A stretch of 64,000 nucleotides of DNA from Candidatus Epulonipiscium sp. (GTDB taxonomy: Bacteria > Bacillota_A > Clostridia > Lachnospirales > Cellulosilyticaceae): the NCBI GenBank assembly GCA_012841565.1, contig DUUM01000424.1:17339-81338 (forward strand), given 5' to 3'. A program made the position numbers and the translations under genes. Below the pieces are notes generated by a model. That model did no database searches, was not told the origin of the DNA, and saw nothing but the letters and a program-made list of their open reading frames with translations. Below are positions 1 to 9,445 of the stretch, piece by piece (positions within the stretch are counted from its first letter, which is position 1; every line of letters begins with the position of its first letter).

Positions 1-31
1 TCATACCAACTCCCATTAATAAGTTTTCCAT
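1..31 (-). CDS. start of a gene cut by the left edge
   Basis: Only ten codons are visible, reading M-E-N-L-L-M-G-V-G-M toward the left edge. An ATG at 31 follows a run of seven G at 37-43, the same kind of poly-G ribosome site that precedes the symporter gene at 1719. An extended -10 promoter lies about 26 bases upstream. The combination of promoter, ribosome site and start codon supports a real gene. Its product cannot be named from ten residues. Confidence 0.45.
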   Translation of the reverse strand, partial: MENLLMGVGM

Positions 32-56
32 CTGCACCCCCCCATTTTTAGTCTAA

Positions 57-62
57 TTATAC
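57..62 (-). promoter_or_regulatory. extended -10 promoter for the left-edge gene
   Basis: The minus strand reads TGGTATAAT, a consensus -10 with the TGN extension. A convincing -35 hexamer is not seen, as expected for extended -10 promoters. It lies between the symporter terminator and the ATG at 31, so the left-edge gene is probably transcribed separately from the symporter. Confidence 0.55.
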
Positions 63-90
63 CATATTGCCTAACATTTTAAGACTTAAA

Positions 91-126
91 AAGAAAAAAC
101 CCACCCTCTTTCAATAGGGTAGGTTT
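91..126 (-). terminator. intrinsic terminator after the symporter gene
   Basis: Arms at 116-126 and 97-107 form an 11-bp stem with one G-T type mismatch. On the minus strand it is followed by a T run interrupted by one C. It lies 67 bases after the symporter stop codon. Confidence 0.8.
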
Positions 127-192
127 ATCTAGCACTGTTACTAATATCTAATAAATCTTCTTTTACGTCTAGATGGAAATGATTTTACTCCT

Positions 193-1719
193 TTATATAT
201 CGGTATCCATGAACCCATCAAATTCTTTTTGAATTTCTACATTCGGTTCAGCCGTCATTAAGCTAACTGCAATGATCATGATAACCGACACTGCAAAGGC
301 TGGGAGTATTTCATAAAGATCAATGTATGTCTTTATAACCGTTCGCCATACGATAACCGTTACACCACCCGATAAGATTCCTGCAAGAGCACCTTGCCAG
401 TTCATTCTTTTCCAGTATAATGACATTAATATGGCAGGTCCAAAAGCTGCTCCAAATCCAGCCCATGCATATGCTACTAAATCAAATACTGAACTATCTG
501 GATTCCGAGCAATAAAGACTGCTATAATTGCAACAGCTATAACACTTATTCTACTGATCCAAGTTAACTTATTGTCATCTATATCTTTAAATATATTCTT
601 ACATATATCTTCTGAAATGGCTGATGATGTTACAAGCAGCTGAGAGTCTGCTGTACTCATAATAGCAGCCAAAATTGCTGTTAATAATATTCCAGCAATA
701 ATTGCAAGGCCTGGGCCTGTCAAGATATTTTGTACCATATAAATAAAGACTTTTTCTCCGTCCATCGCTTCTAACGCTTCACTACTAAGAACCGTAGACA
801 TATACGCCTTTCCAATGACACCTAAAATAACAGCTGCACTGAGTGAAAAAGCTACCCATACCATAGCTATTCTTCTAGCAGGCTTAATATCATCTGAATG
901 TCTTATCCCCATAAACCTTGAAAGAATATGTGGTTGCCCAAAATATCCAAGTCCCCATGCAGCCGTTGATATAATCCCTAAAATGCTCATGCTACCAATT
1001 CCTGTCCACTCTTTAAGACCAAATCCCTTTGGCAAATTTGCTAAAGAAGCTGCAAGAACAAATGTTTCAGTCGTTCCTCCCATTTTAATCACTGCTATAA
1101 TTGGCAGTGTAATAATTGCAAAAAACATTAGAATTCCTTGGAACAAATCAGTCCAACATACGGCCAAAAAACCACCCAAAAATGTATATGAAACAATTAC
1201 GACGGCACCTATGATAAGTGCTGGAATATAATCTAACCCAAATACCGCATTAAACAGTTTTGCTCCTGCTGAAAACTGGGCTGCCGTATAAATCAAAAAG
1301 AATATAACAATAAAAATAGCTGATATCATTTTTATTATATGCGTTTTATCTTGAAATCTATTTTCAAGATAAGTAGGAATGGTTATAGCATCATTAGAGT
1401 ACTCCGAATATTTTCTAAGTCTCTTAGCTAATATTAACCAGTTAATATAGGTACCAATCCCAAGTCCTAAAGCTGTCCAGAACGCCTCACCTATTCCGTT
1501 ATTTTTGGTTAGTAAAAACGCTGTTCCTGGTAATCCCATTAATAGCCAACCACTCATATCTGATGATTGAGCACTCATCGAAGTAACCCAAGCATTGAGA
1601 TTTCTACCGCCTAAAAAATAATCACTTTGACTTTTGCTTTTAGTGAAAAAATGAATTCCAATTCCAAGCATCATTAATAAATAAATTCCTAATACAATTG
1701 CATGAATGATTACGTCCAT
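193..1719 (-). CDS. putP: sodium/solute symporter, PutP type
   Basis: A 508-residue multi-pass membrane protein of the sodium:solute symporter family, most like the Na+/proline symporter PutP. It would import a small solute such as proline with Na+. The N-terminal GIYLLMMLGIG helix, the segment FFTKSKSQSDYFLGGRNL, the SAQSSDMSGWLLMGLPG stretch and the later ADSQLLVTSSAISED motif are typical of this subfamily, as is the length of about 500 residues. The ATG at 1719 is chosen because the G7 ribosome site is 7 bases upstream; an in-frame TTG two codons earlier is almost on top of that site. It has its own consensus promoter and its own terminator, so it is monocistronic. Proline as substrate is inferred from family similarity only. 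Confidence 0.85.
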   Translation of the reverse strand: MDVIIHAIVLGIYLLMMLGIGIHFFTKSKSQSDYFLGGRNLNAWVTSMSAQSSDMSGWLLMGLPGTAFLLTKNNGIGEAFWTALGLGIGTYINWLILAKRLRKYSEYSNDAITIPTYLENRFQDKTHIIKMISAIFIVIFFLIYTAAQFSAGAKLFNAVFGLDYIPALIIGAVVIVSYTFLGGFLAVCWTDLFQGILMFFAIITLPIIAVIKMGGTTETFVLAASLANLPKGFGLKEWTGIGSMSILGIISTAAWGLGYFGQPHILSRFMGIRHSDDIKPARRIAMVWVAFSLSAAVILGVIGKAYMSTVLSSEALEAMDGEKVFIYMVQNILTGPGLAIIAGILLTAILAAIMSTADSQLLVTSSAISEDICKNIFKDIDDNKLTWISRISVIAVAIIAVFIARNPDSSVFDLVAYAWAGFGAAFGPAILMSLYWKRMNWQGALAGILSGGVTVIVWRTVIKTYIDLYEILPAFAVSVIMIIAVSLMTAEPNVEIQKEFDGFMDTDI

Positions 1720-1821
1720 TTCCAATCCCCCCCATGTAATTAGTTTGATTAACTTATGTTTATATATTCACTTACTAATCTGATATGCCCCCTCATGCAT
1801 ATATATCCTTTATTTTGATTA

Positions 1822-1850
1822 ATTATACCCTTTAGATAAGTTAATGTCAA
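1822..1850 (-). promoter_or_regulatory. consensus sigma-A promoter for putP
   Basis: On the minus strand TTGACA (1850-1845) and TATAAT (1827-1822) are separated by exactly 17 bases, a perfect housekeeping promoter. The -35 hexamer is embedded in one arm of the 22-bp inverted repeat at 1834-1887. Confidence 0.85.
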
Positions 1851-1887
1851 AGGAAACAGGGAGAGTTCCTTTGACATTAACTTATCT
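1834..1887 (-). terminator. perfect 22-bp hairpin between yibE/F and putP
   Basis: Arms 1834-1855 and 1866-1887 are perfectly complementary with a 10-base loop. It starts 21 bases past the yibE/F stop codon, so it probably ends that transcript, but no U-tract follows it. The putP promoter -35 lies inside the distal arm. It could instead be an operator or an RNA-processing hairpin. Confidence 0.55.
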
Positions 1888-1908
1888 GTCTTCATCTATA
1901 AATCCCTC

Positions 1909-3042
1909 TTACTTTCCTTTATATATTACCGCACTTACTATTGAAGTAATCGGAACAGAAAGTATAATTCCAATGGTTCCTGATATTCCTTGAATAATTT
2001 CCATTGCTAGTATATCCAAGTTGTTTAGCTGGATAGATGGCAGATTGGCAGATGTAAGCATGATCATAATACCTAAAGATCCACCGGCAAATGCTAATAT
2101 CAGTGTATTAGACATAGTTCCTATAATATCCTGGCCAATATTCATCCCAACTTTATAAAGTTCTTTTGTACATAATTTGGGATCTATAAGATGCACTTCA
2201 TAAATTGCAGATGCAATAGACATTGCGATATCCATCACTGCTCCTAGGGATGCAATTAATATCCCAGCAAAAAACAAACCCTTAACCTGTAAAGATGATT
2301 GTTCTGCGATATATAACAATGGCTCTGCATCTTGCATTGTAAGCCCTGATAAATGGGCCATTTCCCCTGCTATAATAGCTACAGTCCCTGCTATAACAAC
2401 ACCTGATACTGTTCCTATGGTTGCCACAAGGGTCTTTTTTGTTTTCCCATTTAGCAAATACATGGTTACGACCGTTACGATAAGACTTGTTATGGTTGCG
2501 GCAAGAACTGGTGACACTCCCCTAAAGAGCATGGGTACCATCAGATATAAAATCGTTGTTAATGTAAAAAACAATGCTAAAACAGATTTTAATCCCTTCA
2601 TTTTCCCAACGAAAATAATCAGAAAACAAAATATAAAAATCAAACCTATAACAACATGATTTCTTTTATATGTATAAACATCTATACCTTGTAACTCTCC
2701 ATCTTCTTCATGTAGCATTGCAACCACTTTAGTTCCTACCTTAACCTTTGTATTATATAAACGGCTTACAGCGTTTCTAACCTGGAAGGTTTGGTTTTTA
2801 TATTTTCCTTCTACGATTTTTAATTCTATATCCTGATAACCTACTTCAATATATTCTAATTTGTGATCTTCTTGCAATTTATCTTTTTCTATTGATACAA
2901 CCTGTGCACTTTCATAACTCAATCCCTTATATATTCGCTCTTGTATAAAATTAGTAGGAAAAATTAACTTGCTCATATAAATCATTCCAAATATAGTAGC
3001 TAGAACCCCTATTATTAATGCATACTCTCTTTTTTTATTCAT
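1909..3042 (-). CDS. YibE/F family membrane protein
   Basis: A 377-residue integral membrane protein of the YibE/F family, whose function is not established. One N-terminal transmembrane helix (residues about 9-28) is followed by a soluble region of about 90 residues rich in beta-strand-like sequence. Seven or so further helices run from about residue 130 to the end. The start is the ATG at 3042, placed 6 bases after AAAGGAG; an in-frame GTG lies just before it. The gene is flanked by hairpins on both sides and has no clear functional partner. Length and topology match complete family members that carry both the YibE and YibF parts in one chain. Confidence 0.8.
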   Translation of the reverse strand: MNKKREYALIIGVLATIFGMIYMSKLIFPTNFIQERIYKGLSYESAQVVSIEKDKLQEDHKLEYIEVGYQDIELKIVEGKYKNQTFQVRNAVSRLYNTKVKVGTKVVAMLHEEDGELQGIDVYTYKRNHVVIGLIFIFCFLIIFVGKMKGLKSVLALFFTLTTILYLMVPMLFRGVSPVLAATITSLIVTVVTMYLLNGKTKKTLVATIGTVSGVVIAGTVAIIAGEMAHLSGLTMQDAEPLLYIAEQSSLQVKGLFFAGILIASLGAVMDIAMSIASAIYEVHLIDPKLCTKELYKVGMNIGQDIIGTMSNTLILAFAGGSLGIMIMLTSANLPSIQLNNLDILAMEIIQGISGTIGIILSVPITSIVSAVIYKGK

Positions 3043-3062
3043 CACTATCTCCTTTGGTTAAA

Positions 3063-3098
3063 AACAAAGATCTAAGGAAAAACCCTTAGATCTTTGTT
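3063..3098 (-). terminator. terminator after the SLH/PHP surface protein
   Basis: A perfect 15-bp stem (3084-3098 with 3063-3077) with a 6-base loop, followed on the minus strand by a T-rich tract. It lies 22 bases after the stop codon at 3120. Confidence 0.85.
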
Positions 3099-3119
3099 AA
3101 TCCTTCTTTAAATATTACG

Positions 3120-6100
3120 TTATTTATTAATAATTCGATCTATAACAGCTGCTGCTTGGGCTCTTGTTGTTTCAGCTTTACCTTGGATTTTGGAATCCAT
3201 ACCACCAATTAGGCCTGCTTTTACAACTTTTGCTGTTGACTCTTTTGCCCATGGACTAATGTCATTTTTATCCGCAAATGGTGCTAATATAGTATCAATT
3301 TCATCTGTTGATACTGTAACATCTTTGATTACTTCACTAATAATACTCATCATTTCAGCTCTTGTGATCTTTCCATTTGGATTGAATGTTCCATCTGGAT
3401 ATCCTCCAACAAGACCATTAGCTGCTGCTGTAGCTATACTATCTGCAAACCAATTACTTGATTTCACATCTGTGAACTGACCTTCATATGTTACTGTTTC
3501 TAACTTAAGAAGAGAATTCATCATTGCTACAAATTCAGCTCTTGTAATACTATTGTTAGGTTTAAATGTTCCGTCTGGATATCCTCCTGCAATACCTTTA
3601 GCTACAATCGACTCTATACTTGATTGAGCCCAGTGGTTAATAATATCTGAGAATCCAACAACTGTTTCTTCTACACCCTTCTCTATTATAGCATACTGGC
3701 TATAATGAGTCGTTCTCATTATAATAAATCCATCTTTTACTTCATTACTGATAAACTCTAAGGTTCCTTCTATTTCATTTACGTAGTAAATTCCTAGTCT
3801 ATTAGGATCGCCTAGTCCTTCTATACTAAACTTAATCCCTATTGGTTTATCAAACTGAGTAATCTTCCTAGTTCCAGTTGGTGATTTAACGAATATATTA
3901 AGGTCTAGTAATTTAATCAATGTATCGTTCTTCGCTTTACCTGTAACAGCTTGATTTTTAACCTCTTTTGATGAAAACTCGATAGTCTCGCCTACTTGTA
4001 GGTCTGCCTTATCTAAGGCTCCAAAAGGCACTGTATATTCCATTCCTTTAGACCCGATTACAATGTCTACTTTATTTTCTTTTGCTGCTTGTATAACCTC
4101 TGCTGATATCACTACATCCATGTTATTATCTTTTACGAAAGGCAATGATATGATTATTTTAGGTGTTACATTTGGCTTAGCTTCTTTTACAGCTTGTTCT
4201 ATAGCCCTAAGTGCACTTTCTTTTTCTACCGTCGCCTTTACAACGTTGCCCTTTGATTCTACAGTGATATTATTTGTCCCCACTGTTACTACACCTTTTC
4301 CATCTGATTTTGTTTCTGCTGGCGCATTCTCATGAGGTTTTGTTGGTGTTGGTGCACTTCCCCCACCTCCGCTACTGCCACCACCTGGTGTTTCTGTGTT
4401 TTGGTCTTGTACCTTAACAATTTCACCTGTGTTCCTAATCCGTAATCTTGAACCATCTGGATCTTTTGCTGCTAATCCTGTTACGGTTACAGTATCACCA
4501 ACTTTAATTGCTGGATCCCATTTCCCTTTAATATCAGGGTTCTGGCCATCCCAAATGTATCCATTTACATAAGCTCTAGCTGCTCCCGTTCCATCATCAA
4601 CCCATAAATTCATATCGTCCATCTTTGTTACTTTTCCTGTAAGATTTACAAGCCATCCCATATTATGATCTGCCATACTCTCCCCGGTTGTCATTCTTTT
4701 TGGAGCTACTGGCTTAACTGTTGCATCTATAATCTGTAAATTTTTAGCTTCATCTACTACTCGGATTTGCCTATCACATTCGTACTCCCCTACAGTTCCT
4801 GTTATTCGCACTTTTTGACCTACTTTTAGTTCTGTCTGAGATACTCCAAAAATTGTTAATCCCCCTGTTTCATCTTGAATATAAATAACTTCAAAAAATG
4901 CATTTTTAGGTTCGATTGCTTCTGATTGTGCTGTAACAATACCTTCAATCGCATAACGTTGCCCAAAGTTTTCTGGGTATCCTTTATGAATTGACGCAAT
5001 TGTTACTAATTGAGCTTCTGGCGCTTGTACCATCCAGTCTACTACATTTTCTGTGAACCCATAGTTAGCATTAATATTATCGCCTTTAACTTCAAAATTT
5101 GACATAAATGTACTTCCTGATACGATAAGTTTTGCACCACTTGCTAGTACTTCTACTCCCATTACTTCTGTATTTCCTGTTGTTCCTTCTGCTGGAGCAA
5201 CAGCTTTATCTGAGTAATTCATTGTAACTGTTCCTGTTGTTTCATGTATAGCTACTGGGAAGGATACCTTTGACGCATCTCCTCCTTCTTTTATAGAAAC
5301 TGAACACCCACTATAGAAGCTATAATGATCTCCTGATATAAGTCCTTTTGTAAGACCATGTGGATCTTTATTAAAGTTTTTAAATGCCAGACGCCAAGTT
5401 TCACTTTCTTTTGTAACAGCATCAACAACTAGATCATCATTAAATCTTAAGTTTGCACCAAGTGCTTCTAATACTTCATTAGCTACTTTAGCGTTCCTAT
5501 TATCTACTTCTCCTGGGTTTGCATTTTTACGATCACCTTTAGATGTCATAATGATGCTTCCACCATTTTCAGCAAAGCGTACAATAGCTGCTATATCTTC
5601 TTCCGTATATGGATATCTTGATCTACCACTAATTGATTCTGGTCCTGTTAATACTAATAAAGATGCATTTGCTAGCACTTCATCCGTAATATTTTTAGGT
5701 GCAAATTTCCCAGCACTATCTACTGCTGAATTGATTATCATTTTGATTTCTTTTTTACCAAGTATTTCATCAAATCCACTCATGTTGTTTGGATAATCTC
5801 CTGTTACATAATCGTTATAGTGTCCACCATCAACGACTACCTTTAGCATGTCTTCTGGATCTAATACTTTTACTTTTGTACTTACTGTAGATGTTTTAAC
5901 CGCTCCTTTTACTGTAAAGGTTGTGGTTGCATAAATATTATAACTTCCTATATCTTGAATGCTTACTTTAGTCTGTACTTGTGCTACACCAGCTGCATTT
6001 AAACTCGCTAATGTTCCTTGGCCTATTTTATTGGAAGCATCTAAGTTCCCCTTGAAGTACTCAACTTTTAGGTTAGAAATTGTTTGCTCTGTATTATTAA

Positions 6101-9005
6101 ATGCTTTTGTTGTTAATTCAAACTCTTCCCCTACCTCTACTATACCGCTAGATACCTCTATAGAAGATAGGCCTACTGGAATAGTTTCTCCTGCCCATAC
6201 TGGGGCTGTTACTGCAATATCACCATTTTCCATAGTCACTCTTACATAGTAATAGCTATATTCTGGTTCTAATGTTAAGTTCCAATCTGCTTGGCTTGTG
6301 CTAAATGATTTATTAGCTATGACTGCGCCACCATCTGCAACGATAGATATTTCAGATACTTTATCGCCATCAGGATCTGATACGCTAATAGCCAAGTTTA
6401 GTGTGTCTGGATTATCTAAAAGACTTCCCATTGCCTGAGCATTCACTGTATAACTAATTTCTACGTTTTCATCTTCTGTTGCATACGTTCTTCTTTGACG
6501 CATTGCATCATAAAGGTTATCTCTATTTAATGCTGGTGCCTCAATTACTGTTCTTGCTGTATTGGCATTACCCCAACGTTTTTTATGATTATCTTGGTTA
6601 TTAGTTGGTGAGACATGCCATCCTTTATCAAGTGCTCTTGTATAATATTCGTAGCTTGGGAAATATCCACTTCCACGAACTGGGCCTTCTCCATTACCTA
6701 CTTCTATCAATGTTATTAACGCATCCATCTCTTTTGTGTAGAACCCAAAGTCTTTGAAATCCCCGAATGTAGTTCCAGGATGGTTAAATTGTGATATCGA
6801 TTCTGGCGCTGTTAAAAGTCTTCTATAGTATTCTGGTAAATCTATATTTCCATTGGACCTTGTTTCAAATCCTGCAGTATTATAAGTGTTCATGTGCCCT
6901 GTACCATTAGACCATGTCATTTCATATCCATACATTGCTGTAAACTTATCGTCTTCGTTGAACGTGTCAGAAACTCTTAGGGCTTCCATCCACTTCGAAC
7001 TGGTTGAAGCATTATTAATGGTACCTTCTTTATCATTATCAAACCAGTTCGAGTGATCTGTAATAGCAATATAGTCAGCTTTTGCATTATCTCTTGCCCA
7101 TGTATATGCTTCTTCTAAACTACCTGTTCCATCTGATATATTTGTGTGAGAGTGAATGTTGCCAAAGTATAAGTTACCTTGCTTGTACTCTCCTACTGAG
7201 AATGTCCAATCTTCAGACATTGGAAATTCAAGTGTATCCTTTGCCGCTACCTTTACAGCATATGTTCCTTCTTCAAATCCTTCTTCTGGTTTATAGGAAA
7301 GTTCATATGAAAGAATTCCTTCTTCTGTACCTTCTTTAATTGTACCTGTAAAAAGTTTTGTAACATCTACACCATCTAAACTAATCTCAACGCTGTCTTT
7401 ATCTAGACCTGTATCATCTTTTAAGATAATATTGATAGTCGCATTTTTCATAGCCCCACTGCCTTTTGGTGAGGCTTTGGCTAGTATAGGTGCTTTGGTA
7501 TCACTAACTGTTATTGTGGCTGATCCTTTTACATTTATATTTTCTTTAGATGTTGCCATAATAGTTGTTGTACCTTTTTTATTTCCAGTAACTTTACCGT
7601 ACTGATCAACAGTTGCAATTGTTGGGTCTGCTGTTGTCCATGTTAGCCATTTTTGTGTTGTATTTGTTGGTGCGTAAGTAACTGACACTGATTTCGTTTC
7701 TTCTGTACCTACTTCCATGTCTGCTAAACTTATTTCTGTAACTGCTATTGCTACTACCCCTGCAGCTTGAGAGATTACAAAGTTGTCAATACCAATATTT
7801 CCACCTTCTTTTTGGTAGGAAATTCGAACTGCAATAGCGCCACTATCTAAAGTCGCTATTCCTGTGATCGTTCCTTTATTAGCAAGATTTAGCTTAATCT
7901 CTTCAGCCATACTCCAACCACTTGGCAGTAGCTGTTCTACTTTAATAATTGATGTGTTGATGTACATTTCACCTGTGTCATTATTTTTCGTGTTATTCGC
8001 TACAATATCAAATGAAACTTTTCCTTCCGAAAGTAATTTAAATTCTGGACTTGTAAGGTTATACCAACCTGTCATCTTCAAGGCTGGTGCCCCTGCGTAA
8101 AACTCTGCTGGCTCACTTGTCACCCATCCTGCCGGTAACTTCTTGTCCATGGTTTGCCCTGATAATACAGTACCTTCTGGCACTACTATTTCAGTTACCT
8201 TAAGTTCTCGTGTAACTTTAATAGCTGTATTTTTTGTAGATGTTGCTGTTATTGTTGTTGTTCCACCAGCTTGGGCTACAATCTTACCACCTGTAATAGT
8301 TGCTACTGCCGGATTACTTGAATCCCAGGTTACCCCTTTTTGCGTTGTATCTTCTGGAAAATATGTAACATTTATAGTTTGGCTTGCAGCTACTTCCATG
8401 TCGTTTAATGCAGATAGTGTTAGGCTTTCAAGTAATACTGGTTCACTGGGTGCTAAAGCCTCCCCTATGTATGTGAGTTTGATATTTTTTAAGCCTATAT
8501 TCCAGCCGTCTTTATTAATATAATTAAATCTAATCTGAGTAGCCTCTTTTGATACTGCAACTGTTTTAGGACCAACTGATCCTCCTGCTTTTTCAAACGT
8601 AATAGCTTGTGCTGTTGTCCAGTCGTTAGCACCTATCTTTTCCTGTACTAACATTACCGACCCATTACCATCACCTGTACCTGCGGCATTAGCTGTTGTT
8701 TCAAAGGTGAGTGTTCCCTCTGATGGTAATGTTGTAAATTCTGTTGTTGTTAAAGTATTACCTGTAGCACTAAGTTTTATAGCACCGCTATATGGGGCAT
8801 TGAAAGGCCTTTGATCCCAACCACTTGGTAGAGCGTTTTCCTTCGTGGTCGTACTCTTGATCGTTGCAAAAGTTTCATAAAATATTACTTGCTCTGGCTC
8901 CCCCGCCATAACTGTCAATGGTATTCCAATCATTTGTGCAAAAATCATTGACATTGCAAGTATAATACTTAAACCTTTTTTAACCTTTCTAAACTGCTTA
9001 TTCAT
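3120..9005 (-). CDS. giant SLH-anchored surface protein with PHP metallohydrolase domain
   Basis: A 1961-residue exported protein. In order: signal peptide (about 1-34, ending TVMAGE); a beta-rich module (about 38-185); a Big_2-like immunoglobulin fold (about 190-272); a second beta-rich module (about 280-415); a second Big_2-like fold (about 420-502); an Ig-like domain (about 505-605); a PHP/CehA-type metallohydrolase domain (about 608-850); further Ig-like domains; a region resembling a glutamine-amidotransferase/DUF4350 fold (about 1080-1380); an OB-fold module (about 1390-1480); a Gly/Ser linker; and three C-terminal SLH repeats (about 1765-1961). Likely metal ligands are in HSHTNISDG, ITDHS, QFNHPG and NNQDNH. 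PHP enzymes hydrolyse phosphoesters, and with an OB-fold the substrate might be extracellular nucleic acid or phosphodiesters. That is inference. SLH repeats attach it to secondary cell-wall polymer. It is monocistronic with its own terminator. Confidence 0.8.
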   Translation of the reverse strand: MNKQFRKVKKGLSIILAMSMIFAQMIGIPLTVMAGEPEQVIFYETFATIKSTTTKENALPSGWDQRPFNAPYSGAIKLSATGNTLTTTEFTTLPSEGTLTFETTANAAGTGDGNGSVMLVQEKIGANDWTTAQAITFEKAGGSVGPKTVAVSKEATQIRFNYINKDGWNIGLKNIKLTYIGEALAPSEPVLLESLTLSALNDMEVAASQTINVTYFPEDTTQKGVTWDSSNPAVATITGGKIVAQAGGTTTITATSTKNTAIKVTRELKVTEIVVPEGTVLSGQTMDKKLPAGWVTSEPAEFYAGAPALKMTGWYNLTSPEFKLLSEGKVSFDIVANNTKNNDTGEMYINTSIIKVEQLLPSGWSMAEEIKLNLANKGTITGIATLDSGAIAVRISYQKEGGNIGIDNFVISQAAGVVAIAVTEISLADMEVGTEETKSVSVTYAPTNTTQKWLTWTTADPTIATVDQYGKVTGNKKGTTTIMATSKENINVKGSATITVSDTKAPILAKASPKGSGAMKNATINIILKDDTGLDKDSVEISLDGVDVTKLFTGTIKEGTEEGILSYELSYKPEEGFEEGTYAVKVAAKDTLEFPMSEDWTFSVGEYKQGNLYFGNIHSHTNISDGTGSLEEAYTWARDNAKADYIAITDHSNWFDNDKEGTINNASTSSKWMEALRVSDTFNEDDKFTAMYGYEMTWSNGTGHMNTYNTAGFETRSNGNIDLPEYYRRLLTAPESISQFNHPGTTFGDFKDFGFYTKEMDALITLIEVGNGEGPVRGSGYFPSYEYYTRALDKGWHVSPTNNQDNHKKRWGNANTARTVIEAPALNRDNLYDAMRQRRTYATEDENVEISYTVNAQAMGSLLDNPDTLNLAISVSDPDGDKVSEISIVADGGAVIANKSFSTSQADWNLTLEPEYSYYYVRVTMENGDIAVTAPVWAGETIPVGLSSIEVSSGIVEVGEEFELTTKAFNNTEQTISNLKVEYFKGNLDASNKIGQGTLASLNAAGVAQVQTKVSIQDIGSYNIYATTTFTVKGAVKTSTVSTKVKVLDPEDMLKVVVDGGHYNDYVTGDYPNNMSGFDEILGKKEIKMIINSAVDSAGKFAPKNITDEVLANASLLVLTGPESISGRSRYPYTEEDIAAIVRFAENGGSIIMTSKGDRKNANPGEVDNRNAKVANEVLEALGANLRFNDDLVVDAVTKESETWRLAFKNFNKDPHGLTKGLISGDHYSFYSGCSVSIKEGGDASKVSFPVAIHETTGTVTMNYSDKAVAPAEGTTGNTEVMGVEVLASGAKLIVSGSTFMSNFEVKGDNINANYGFTENVVDWMVQAPEAQLVTIASIHKGYPENFGQRYAIEGIVTAQSEAIEPKNAFFEVIYIQDETGGLTIFGVSQTELKVGQKVRITGTVGEYECDRQIRVVDEAKNLQIIDATVKPVAPKRMTTGESMADHNMGWLVNLTGKVTKMDDMNLWVDDGTGAARAYVNGYIWDGQNPDIKGKWDPAIKVGDTVTVTGLAAKDPDGSRLRIRNTGEIVKVQDQNTETPGGGSSGGGGSAPTPTKPHENAPAETKSDGKGVVTVGTNNITVESKGNVVKATVEKESALRAIEQAVKEAKPNVTPKIIISLPFVKDNNMDVVISAEVIQAAKENKVDIVIGSKGMEYTVPFGALDKADLQVGETIEFSSKEVKNQAVTGKAKNDTLIKLLDLNIFVKSPTGTRKITQFDKPIGIKFSIEGLGDPNRLGIYYVNEIEGTLEFISNEVKDGFIIMRTTHYSQYAIIEKGVEETVVGFSDIINHWAQSSIESIVAKGIAGGYPDGTFKPNNSITRAEFVAMMNSLLKLETVTYEGQFTDVKSSNWFADSIATAAANGLVGGYPDGTFNPNGKITRAEMMSIISEVIKDVTVSTDEIDTILAPFADKNDISPWAKESTAKVVKAGLIGGMDSKIQGKAETTRAQAAAVIDRIINK

Positions 9006-9238
9006 TTCCCCACTCCTTCTTAAGTTGTCAATTCATTTTATTGTTCCCTGTTTCTCCTCGACCCTCATTCCATAATTTATCAATTATAAGGAAATGGTGG
9101 TATTTAATATACTATCATCCAAACTTGTGCAAGTCAACCATTTCAACACTAATATATAACTGAACTATTGGTTAGTTTACACATAATTTGTTGATTTATT
9201 TACTTTCAATGTAAATCCTAATAAAAGCAATTCATAAA

Positions 9239-9271
9239 AAACAGGCTATTCATTATGTGAATAGCCTGTTT
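9239..9271 (-). terminator. bidirectional-looking terminator beside gene remnants
   Basis: A perfect 14-bp stem (9258-9271 with 9239-9252) and a 5-base loop. T runs flank it on both strands; the minus-strand run is immediate. It lies just past the stop codon of the minus-strand remnant at 9294 and probably ended that lost gene. The rest of 9006-9238 is AT-rich leader of the SLH/PHP gene, with a possible -10 at 9083-9088 (TATAAT on minus) but no good -35. Confidence 0.75.
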
Positions 9272-9293
9272 AAATTTTTTTATTATATTATTA

Positions 9294-9443
9294 TTAAATT
9301 GCGCTTGCAGCAACATATGCTGTCGTAACTGCATTTTTAATATCTGATGCTTGTTCCATTGAGTCTCCAATAAATGTATAAGCCATCCCTGCGTTGTCAA
9401 AAGCAGCTGTATCATATTTGACAGGTACTGTCCCTACTGCCAT
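9294..9443 (-). pseudogene. C-terminal remnant, possibly of an FAD-dependent NADH:flavin oxidoreductase
   Basis: About 47 residues remain, containing VMAVGTVPVKYD, AYTFIGDS and IKNAVTTAYVAASAI, before a stop codon and a terminator. The pattern of an AVG strand followed by hIGDs, then an A-x-x-x-A-Y-x-A-A helix, resembles the last part of the FAD/NAD(P)-binding domain in enoate-reductase or old-yellow-enzyme fusions. That assignment is tentative. Homology ends near 9445, where the sequence passes directly into an AraC fragment on the other strand. No ribosome site or promoter is seen, so this is the 3' end of a gene whose body is gone. Confidence 0.5.
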
Positions 9444-9445
9444 AA

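Noticed and set aside
8143..8523. Plus-strand reading frames inside the SLH/PHP gene and the amylopullulanase gene
   Set aside because: They are antisense to well-supported domains, lack ribosome sites and have low-complexity Ser/Val/Pro-rich translations expected of shadows.
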